Shown: piece by piece, positions 4,909 through 9,193 of the stretch
How positions within the stretch are numbered: the first letter of the stretch is position 1
Layout of the letters: the number at the start of each line of letters is the position of its first letter
NCBI GenBank assembly: GCA_937916415.1
Contig: CALGGH010000263.1
Coordinates: 1 to 9,193, forward strand
Origin: an uncultured Lachnospiraceae bacterium
Lineage (GTDB): Bacteria; Bacillota; Clostridia; Lachnospirales; Lachnospiraceae
DNA length: 9,193 nucleotides
Direction: 5' to 3'
Made by a program: the position numbers and the translations under genes
The notes under the pieces: model-generated
The model's input: only the letters and a program-made list of their open reading frames with translations
Databases searched by the model: none
What the model was told of the DNA's origin: nothing

Positions 4909-7068
4909 ATGAAACCATACAGTCCCAGGTTTACGGATCTTGAACTCAGCCCGTATACGGGCCTGACCAGGGAAAGCTGGAAGGATGACGGCAGCGGGGA
5001 ATATGCCGGATCTTATGAGGAGATGCAGGCGCTTACCGGAGATGCGGATCCCTTCAGGCCCTTTCAGCAGACCGTTGAGACCTGCGCACTCGTGATCGGG
5101 CTCTACATGGCGGGAGAGGATTTCTTTGCCTCGTATTCACGGGAAGAGCAGGATGGCATCGCGGCCTTCCTGTCAGGCTATGCCCACGCCAACACGGTGC
5201 CGCAGAACTGGCGGCTCTTTAACATGCTGGACATGGCATTTCTCAGCATGCATGGGTATGAGATAGACAGGAACGTCATGCTCAATTATGCCCTTTCCTG
5301 CCTGGACTATCATGTGGGAGACGGATGGTACAGGGACGGGCATTCCTTTGACTATTATTCCTGCTGGGCGTTCAATTTCTATGCACCGCTGTGGAACAGG
5401 TGGTACGGATATGAACACATGCCGGAGATCGCCCGAAGGTTTGAGGAGATATCCAACCGGCTGATGGAGACCTATCCGGACATGTTCGACGAGGACGGAT
5501 TCACCAATATGTGGGGGCGCAGCTGCATATACAGGAATGCGGCCACGAGTCCCTTTGACGGCAATCTGTTCCTCGACAGGTCAAATGTCGACTGCGGGCT
5601 GGCGCGGAGGATCGCTTCGGGATCACTGCTGCAGTTCATGAACAGGGACGACTTCCTGCATGAGGGGATTCCGTCCCGTGGGTTCTATGGGCAGTTCACC
5701 CCGCTGGTGCAGGGATACTCCTGCGCCGGATCGCCGTACTGGCTGGGCAAGGCCTTCCTCTGCCTGCATCTGCCGGCGGATCAACCCTTCTGGACCGAGA
5801 CTGAGAATAACGGCAGCTGGGACCGGATGAGCGGCAACGACGTAAAGGAGACGGTGCTGGAGGGCCCGACGCTCGTATTCACGGATCACAAGGCAAACGG
5901 ACAGACGCTGCTCCGTACCGCCAAGGTCGTCAAGAACGTCAAGAACGTAAATGACGACCACGGGATGTGGAATTATTCCAGGCTTACGTATAATACGAAG
6001 TATCCGTGGGAGAGTACGCCGATGCCCGTGAAAGGGGCTGATGACGCAGATGCCTGTGCCGGAGACGCAGACGTCGCAGGTGCCGGTGCTTCGGGCGGAG
6101 CAGCCGGGGACACAGCCGGGAAAGCAGCCCGGGAACATATTGACTCGTATGGTCAAAACATCGAATCGATGCAGTATGTATTGAGAAATCCCGGTACGGA
6201 AGAACTTCAGAAGGCCAACGTGACCTTCTACGCCGGTCATCGCGACGGAGTGCTGTACCGCAGGCAGTTCTTCAATTACGTCCTTGAGACCGAATGTCAC
6301 TGGCTGGAAGCCGCTGACCTGGCTGATTTCGCGATCCCGCTCGGCATCGTGAGGGTTGACCGGATGCGCATCGCCAAGAGGCCGCTTGAGATCACGCCGG
6401 GTGCTTACGGATTCCCGGATAACGGGGATACGCAGGTCAGGCTGATCACGGGTGATGACATCGTCATCAGGGATGAGAGGGACGCATTGTATGGAGAGGT
6501 CAACGCAAAGGGTGATGGCAACGCAACTGCACATGGCATCGGGGGCATGGAGAATGATGGAGGTGACGTAAATGCGACTGCTTATGGCACCGGTGATGAG
6601 AAGAATGATCTCGGTGATGGCTGCGGATCAGTCGATCGGGAGATTCCGCGACCTGTTATCGTGCGGCCACAGGCATATGTGCTTAAGGGCGTTGACCATA
6701 TGGGTCACATTAAGCGCATGGCATATACCATATACACAGGCTTTGACGAGCTCGGGATCATCAGGAGCAGGGGCACCAATCCTGATTCGGAGTATTCATA
6801 TGTGCCTTATGCTTCCGGCGGACTCCGCAGACAGTACGATGCATCTGAGCCTTCGATATTCATATCCATAACCCAGACCCTGGATGGTGAACGCGAGTTT
6901 GAGGCTGACGAGATATTCCCCATCCGCGGGATCCGTCTGCGGGAAGCGTCCGCCGACGCCGGGGGCAGCGTCGTGATGGCGAGCGCTTCGCGGATATATA
7001 TAGACCTGGCTGACGGCAGCACCCGCACCGTTGACTATTCCGGCATCGAAGGACAGATGCGCCTGTGA
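4909..7068 (+). CDS. DUF2264 protein, likely GH154-type glucuronidase
   Basis: A 719-residue protein starting 4 bases after AAGGAGG (4898-4904). The N-terminal ~350 residues have the DUF2264 pattern of an all-helical (alpha/alpha) barrel rich in aromatics: QNWRLFNML, DGWYRDGHSFDYYSCWAFNFY (D148 region), MWGRSCIYR (201-209) and GSPYWLGKAFL. The C-terminal half is beta-rich. DUF2264 is, to my memory, now CAZy family GH154 with beta-glucuronidase activity reported, which fits GH88 next door: both trim uronic acids. There is no signal peptide, so it acts in the cytoplasm on imported oligosaccharides. It is longer than typical members (about 600-650) because of two low-complexity insertions at about residues 375-410 (Ala/Gly/Asp-rich) and 530-578 (Gly/Asn/Asp-rich with a 17-residue repeat). 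Both probably form disordered surface loops. Substrate is inferred, not shown. Confidence 0.85.
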   Translation: MKPYSPRFTDLELSPYTGLTRESWKDDGSGEYAGSYEEMQALTGDADPFRPFQQTVETCALVIGLYMAGEDFFASYSREEQDGIAAFLSGYAHANTVPQNWRLFNMLDMAFLSMHGYEIDRNVMLNYALSCLDYHVGDGWYRDGHSFDYYSCWAFNFYAPLWNRWYGYEHMPEIARRFEEISNRLMETYPDMFDEDGFTNMWGRSCIYRNAATSPFDGNLFLDRSNVDCGLARRIASGSLLQFMNRDDFLHEGIPSRGFYGQFTPLVQGYSCAGSPYWLGKAFLCLHLPADQPFWTETENNGSWDRMSGNDVKETVLEGPTLVFTDHKANGQTLLRTAKVVKNVKNVNDDHGMWNYSRLTYNTKYPWESTPMPVKGADDADACAGDADVAGAGASGGAAGDTAGKAAREHIDSYGQNIESMQYVLRNPGTEELQKANVTFYAGHRDGVLYRRQFFNYVLETECHWLEAADLADFAIPLGIVRVDRMRIAKRPLEITPGAYGFPDNGDTQVRLITGDDIVIRDERDALYGEVNAKGDGNATAHGIGGMENDGGDVNATAYGTGDEKNDLGDGCGSVDREIPRPVIVRPQAYVLKGVDHMGHIKRMAYTIYTGFDELGIIRSRGTNPDSEYSYVPYASGGLRRQYDASEPSIFISITQTLDGEREFEADEIFPIRGIRLREASADAGGSVVMASASRIYIDLADGSTRTVDYSGIEGQMRL
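6511..6612 (+). repeat. 17-residue tandem repeat within DUF2264 gene
   Basis: Two adjacent 51-bp units (6511-6561 and 6562-6612) encode GDGNATAHGIGGMENDG and GDVNATAYGTGDEKNDL, sharing the pattern GD-x-NATA-x-G-x-G-x4-ND. The DNA has diverged at synonymous and other sites, so this is not a very recent duplication. A partial third start (GDGCG) follows. Confidence 0.7.
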
Positions 7069-7072
7069 TTTT

Positions 7073-7101
7073 TGACACTCGGGGACGGAGTCAGAGTGTC
7101 A
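7073..7101. repeat. REP-like palindrome after DUF2264 gene
   Basis: TGACACTC (7073-7080) and GAGTGTCA (7094-7101) form a perfect 8-bp stem around GGGGACGGAGTCA. The GGGGACGG core inside a TGACACT-type stem resembles widespread clostridial REP-like palindromes that I associate with REP-associated tyrosine transposases. Lying 4 bases after the stop codon, it could also act as a weak terminator, but only ATTTAA follows on the plus strand. Confidence 0.5.
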
Positions 7102-7131
7102 TTTAACCGGAATATTACCGACCCCGCTCGT

Positions 7132-7413
7132 CTAATCCCTTGCTTTTACTGATATTTCAGGCATTTTCCTTACGGATTTGTTTTCCCTTATTTTTGCCCT
7201 TATGAGATTTCTATAAGGGCAAATTCTTTTTCGGGCATATTTGCTGTCATCCCGTAAGCTTATCAAGAAGCCTTGCAGATGATCTCTTTGATTGCCTGAG
7301 TCCTTTGAGTATAGCCTTATCACATCGGCGATATCGTTATAGGCATTGATCGAATGAGTCACTTCCCTTAGATACATGATCTCATTGTATTCCTTCGCGG
7401 AATCAATTCTCAT
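7132..7413 (-). pseudogene. Minus-strand gene remnant, unknown family
   Basis: Read leftwards from an ATG at 7411-7413, this gives 93 residues starting MRIDSAKEYNEIMYLREV and continuing through HSINAYNDIADVIRLYSK to a stop at 7132. The amino-acid mix is protein-like (helical, charged), and the opposite strand is broken by stops over most of this interval. The open frame extends upstream to 7551, but that part is antisense to the more convincing plus-strand remnant at 7430-7609. The start has no good Shine-Dalgarno. I recognise no family. It is probably one end of a broken gene and may be a small hypothetical protein. Confidence 0.3.
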
Positions 7414-7429
7414 AGCCTTGGCAAAGTAC

Positions 7430-7609
7430 GAACGCGCACTCGAAAAGGAAAATCGCAGGATAGCGGGTGCTGTGCGCAAGTACTTCGGTGACGATCCGGA
7501 TATGGAGAGGCTAGATGAAGTTCTATCGAAAGCGAAGAATAATTTCGGCACTTATCTTTCATCGGGCAAGGGAAGCCCCGCCGGATTTCTACTTGACATA
7601 GCCATATGA
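7430..7609 (+). pseudogene. Plus-strand 3' gene remnant, unknown family
   Basis: About 59 codons ending TGA at 7607-7609, with a helical and charged sequence (ERALEKENRRIAGAVRKYFG, DDPDMERLDEVLSKAKNNFG) and a C-terminus LLDIAI. It reads like the end of a real protein but has no start codon of its own. The in-frame ATG at 7376 lies in sequence that is more convincing as coding on the other strand. The switch near 7420-7440 suggests two broken genes joined tail-side to head-side. The ncRNA promoter at 7593 overlaps its last codons. I recognise no family. Confidence 0.3.
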
Positions 7610-7621
7610 AAGATTTATAGT
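7593..7621 (+). promoter_or_regulatory. Near-consensus promoter for the abiF-upstream RNA
   Basis: TTGACA (7593-7598), exactly 17 bp, then TATAGT (7616-7621, 5 of 6) predict a start at about 7628. This is among the strongest promoter matches in the window and lies directly ahead of the two-hairpin RNA, about 125 bases before abiF. Confidence 0.75.
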
Positions 7622-7627
7622 TTTCTT

Positions 7628-7697
7628 AGTGACTTAGTTCCAGATACTCGTGAGGACTGGAACCGCGGGAGGACCTGAGGGCCCTCCTTTAATTTTG
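7628..7697 (+). ncRNA. Candidate small RNA upstream of abiF
   Basis: Between a strong promoter and the abiF start lies a ~70-base unit with the layout of a discrete small RNA. Hairpin 1 pairs GTTCCAG (7637-7643) with CTGGAAC (7657-7663), 7 bp perfect, around a 13-base loop containing CTCGTGAG. The CGCG linker leads into hairpin 2, which is followed by a T-rich run. Known background, from memory: abiF genes are often accompanied by a short structured abiF RNA motif, and recent work describes AbiF-ncRNA pairs as RNA-linked toxin-antitoxins related to the ancestry of Cas13. I infer that this is the RNA partner of the downstream gene. I cannot confirm a match to the published covariance model. 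It could otherwise be an attenuator leader of abiF. Confidence 0.65.
7668..7697 (+). terminator. Terminator hairpin of the abiF-upstream RNA
   Basis: GGAGG (7668-7672) pairs with CCTCC (7683-7687). After one A-C mismatch, CC/GG (7674-7675 with 780-81 of the same block) close a TGAG loop. TTTAATTTT (7688-7696) follows. A partial terminator here would give an abundant short RNA and a low level of abiF read-through. Confidence 0.6.
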
Positions 7698-7719
7698 CTT
7701 ATAAATAGGTTTTTGCAAT

Positions 7720-8658
7720 ATGATCAAACCATATTTGACATACGCACAGCAGATACAGAAGCTTCGTGATGACAAAGGACTTGTGCTCAGTGATGAAACA
7801 TATGCTGAACAAATGTTGACTGATATAGGATACTTCTCTCTTATCGGCGGATATAAAAATCTGTTTATCAATCCAATGACAAGAAAATACGAGGGCGGAA
7901 CGACATTTGAAGATATCGTTGCACTGTATCAGTTTGATGAAGAACTGCGTCAGCTTACATTCAAGTATCTTGGAAAAGTCGAACAGAAGATCCGTCAGCT
8001 CATATCATATTGCTTTTGTGCCTGTTATGGCGAGCAGCAGATACATTATCTTACAGCGGCGAATTACAATCAGAATCCCGGAAATGCTGTTGCTGTAACC
8101 AAACTGATCAATAAGTTGGATTATCATGCTAATCGGAATACCGAAAAGCAATATCTGGTACACCAGCGAAGAGTATACCACAATGTTCCGTTGTGGGTTA
8201 CGACTAAGATCCTTACATTTGGCGAATTGTCCAAGTTTTATGCATTATTGCAACATCGCCAGCAAAGTGCAATAAGCAAATCATATGAACATGTATCAGA
8301 AAAGAGCTTGATACGCTATTTGAATGGTATGACCCTTTTCAGAAATGTGTGCGCACATGGAGAAAGACTGTTCAGCCATAACATTGCACAGATGGAGTTC
8401 CCAGATACTCCGCTTCATAAGAAAATGAATCTGCCTAAAAAGGGTATCCAGTATGCGGTGGGCAAGAAAGACTATTTCGGCTTGGTTATTGCTCTTAGAT
8501 ATATGTTGTCGCGGCAGGATTTCCTTATATATAAACGTGAATTAAAAAAGCTTATCGACTCATATTGTAGAAAGAGCCAGCGCCTGTCCAAGCCTGACTT
8601 GTTAACCCAGATGGGGATGCCGGTTAACTGGGAGACGATAACACGATATAAGTTATAG
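7720..8658 (+). CDS. abiF: AbiF/Abi_2 family HEPN-type abortive-infection protein
   Basis: A complete 312-residue protein of the Abi_2 family (Pfam PF07751; AbiD/AbiF type). Family signatures in order are YFSLIGGYKNLF (38-49), FEDIVALYQFDEELRQLTFKYLGKVEQKIRQ (about 63-93), PLWVTTKILTFGELSKFY (157-174) and RNVCAHGER (208-216). The last gives the HEPN R-x4-H motif (R208, H213) used as the RNase active site in HEPN proteins. Abi_2 proteins are linked to phage exclusion and toxin activity, and the role here is inferred from family. There is no signal peptide or membrane segment, so it is cytoplasmic. The ATG at 7720 has only a weak AGG (7707-7709) ahead of it, suggesting low translation, as expected for a toxic protein. 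It follows the small RNA at 7628-7697 and ends before its own terminator. AT-rich codons differ from the glycan genes, suggesting separate origin. Confidence 0.9.
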   Translation: MIKPYLTYAQQIQKLRDDKGLVLSDETYAEQMLTDIGYFSLIGGYKNLFINPMTRKYEGGTTFEDIVALYQFDEELRQLTFKYLGKVEQKIRQLISYCFCACYGEQQIHYLTAANYNQNPGNAVAVTKLINKLDYHANRNTEKQYLVHQRRVYHNVPLWVTTKILTFGELSKFYALLQHRQQSAISKSYEHVSEKSLIRYLNGMTLFRNVCAHGERLFSHNIAQMEFPDTPLHKKMNLPKKGIQYAVGKKDYFGLVIALRYMLSRQDFLIYKRELKKLIDSYCRKSQRLSKPDLLTQMGMPVNWETITRYKL

Positions 8659-8678
8659 AATATGATATAGAATATGAG

Positions 8679-8704
8679 CGGCAGAAGTAACTCTGCCGTT
8701 TTTC
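8679..8704 (+). terminator. Intrinsic terminator after abiF
   Basis: CGGCAGA (8679-8685) pairs with TCTGCCG (8692-8698), 7 bp perfect around AGTAAC, followed by TTTTTC (8699-8704). It lies 20 bases after the abiF stop and closes the small RNA-abiF unit. Confidence 0.9.
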
Positions 8705-8750
8705 TCTATAACAGAATGATTACTGTCATGTTCAGTAATTACGGAGATAA

Positions 8751-9009
8751 TACCTGATCAAGGATGTTAAAAGTCTGAAAGGGAAAGCGTAAGGGAAATT
8801 GTACATCGTTAAACTTCAGTGTTTTCAAGGATTTGTAGATGATTGTGTAACATCTGATAACATCACGCAAAGCCTCTGAAAACGAAGTACACCCGGAAAT
8901 TAATGATATGGAACTTCTATTAATGTTGCACGTCCGGTGCCACGAAACGATTAACGTAACGGGCCAAAATGAAGAGATCGTGATGCCCCATTTGAGGGAG
9001 AAGCGATGA
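8751..9009 (+). pseudogene. Frameshifted gene remnant, unknown family
   Basis: One frame gives YLIKDVKSLKGKA, a TAA (8790-8792), then GKLYIVKLQCFQGFVDDCVT and SDNITQSL to TGA at 8877. Dropping one base at about 8877 lets the reading continue as ENEVHPEINDMELLLMLHV, RCHETINVTGQNEEIV and MPHLREKR to TGA at 9007-9009. The spliced reading has natural amino-acid composition and uninterrupted character, suggesting a gene with one nonsense and one frameshift change. I recognise no family. The alternative is the intact 93-residue minus-strand frame at 8739-9020, but its Ser/Ile/Phe-rich composition looks like an antisense shadow. Apart from this and the next ORF, I see nothing coding in 8705-9193. 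Confidence 0.35.
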
Positions 9010-9010
9010 T

Positions 9011-9127
9011 ATGATTTCATGCTCTTACATGTACGCAGAAATGAAGTTGCAAATTAGTTTTGGAAATGATATATTACAAATGATATCAAAAAAATATTCA
9101 GAAAGGGTTGACAAGGTTCATGCCTGA
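9011..9127 (+). CDS. Possible 38-residue small protein, unknown
   Basis: The ATG at 9011 lies one base after the stop of the preceding remnant and about 10 bases after GAGGGAG (8994-9000). It encodes MISCSYMYAEMKLQISFGND followed by ILQMISKKYSERVDKVHA. The second half is charged and helix-like. No family is recognised. A promoter-like element overlaps its 3' end. It may be a real small ORF, another fragment of the decayed gene, or chance. Confidence 0.2.
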   Translation: MISCSYMYAEMKLQISFGNDILQMISKKYSERVDKVHA

Positions 9128-9136
9128 AACGATAAT
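9108..9136 (+). promoter_or_regulatory. Promoter-like element before the tandem repeat
   Basis: TTGACA (9108-9113), a 17-bp spacer and GATAAT (9131-9136, 5 of 6) predict a start near 9142, at the first units of the AGAGC repeat. If active, it would drive a gene beyond the window with the repeat in its 5' transcribed region. Confidence 0.5.
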
Positions 9137-9140
9137 CTTT

Positions 9141-9193
9141 AGAGCAGAGCAGAGCAGAGCAGAGCAGAGCAGAGCAGAGCAGAGCAGAGCAGA
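9141..9193. repeat. (AGAGC)n pentanucleotide tandem repeat
   Basis: Ten perfect AGAGC units plus AGA run from 9141 to the window end with no interruptions. All three forward frames are open and encode permutations of the same pentapeptide (RAEQS), and the reverse strand gives ALLCS. Such tracts change length by slippage, and each unit gained or lost shifts a downstream frame. The window ending inside the repeat also fits an assembly break. Confidence 0.95.

Noticed and set aside
5623..6534. 303-residue minus-strand ORF
   Set aside because: It is fully antisense to the well-supported DUF2264 gene, has no ribosome binding site I can see and shows shadow-type composition.
8739..9020. 93-residue minus-strand ORF
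   Set aside because: Ser/Ile/Phe-rich shadow-like composition; the plus strand gives a more natural, though broken, reading. Kept only as the alternative in that entry.
9141..9193. CRISPR array
   Set aside because: The unit is 5 bases with no spacers, so it is a simple sequence repeat.

Overview
The window looks like anaerobic Clostridia (Lachnospiraceae/Oscillospiraceae-type) DNA, probably a metagenomic contig. The reasons are strong AGGAGG-type ribosome binding sites, clostridial MalF/MalG-type sugar permeases, a GH88/DUF2264 uronic-acid glycan cassette, an NhaC-type antiporter start and an AbiF-family gene. Composition is visibly mosaic: about 1-1780 is GC-rich with mostly C/G-ending codons, about 1790-7070 is intermediate, and about 7100-9193 is AT-rich.

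Region 1 (1-1780): a sigma70-like promoter (100-128) starts a long hairpin-rich leader carrying two intrinsic terminators, followed by an ORF that starts as an NhaC antiporter and ends as the C-terminal tail of a MalF-type permease. It is coupled by TAATG to an intact MalG-type permease. Region 2 (1790-3504): a run of damaged genes. These are a C-terminally truncated unknown protein, a lipoprotein sugar-binding protein with a frameshifted start and an internal deletion that runs into another MalF tail, and a MalG-type permease lacking its first membrane helix and split by an amber codon. Region 3 (3576-7068): two apparently intact enzymes, a GH88 unsaturated glucuronyl hydrolase and a DUF2264 (GH154-type) protein with two low-complexity insertions. 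With the damaged ABC importer they form what was a system for taking up and trimming uronate-containing oligosaccharides.

Region 4 (7069-7719): a REP-like palindrome, two gene remnants on opposite strands, then a near-consensus promoter driving a short two-hairpin RNA with its own terminator. Region 5 (7720-8704): an AbiF/Abi_2 family HEPN-type protein with its own terminator. The small RNA plus abiF unit is the most interesting system here, as a candidate RNA-linked toxin-antitoxin or phage-defence module. Region 6 (8705-9193): a frameshifted gene remnant, a possible 38-residue ORF, a promoter-like site and an (AGAGC)n tandem repeat that runs off the window edge.

The repeated fusions and deletions in regions 1-2 may be real genome decay or assembly chimerism. 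The sequence alone cannot decide, and read mapping across the joins would.
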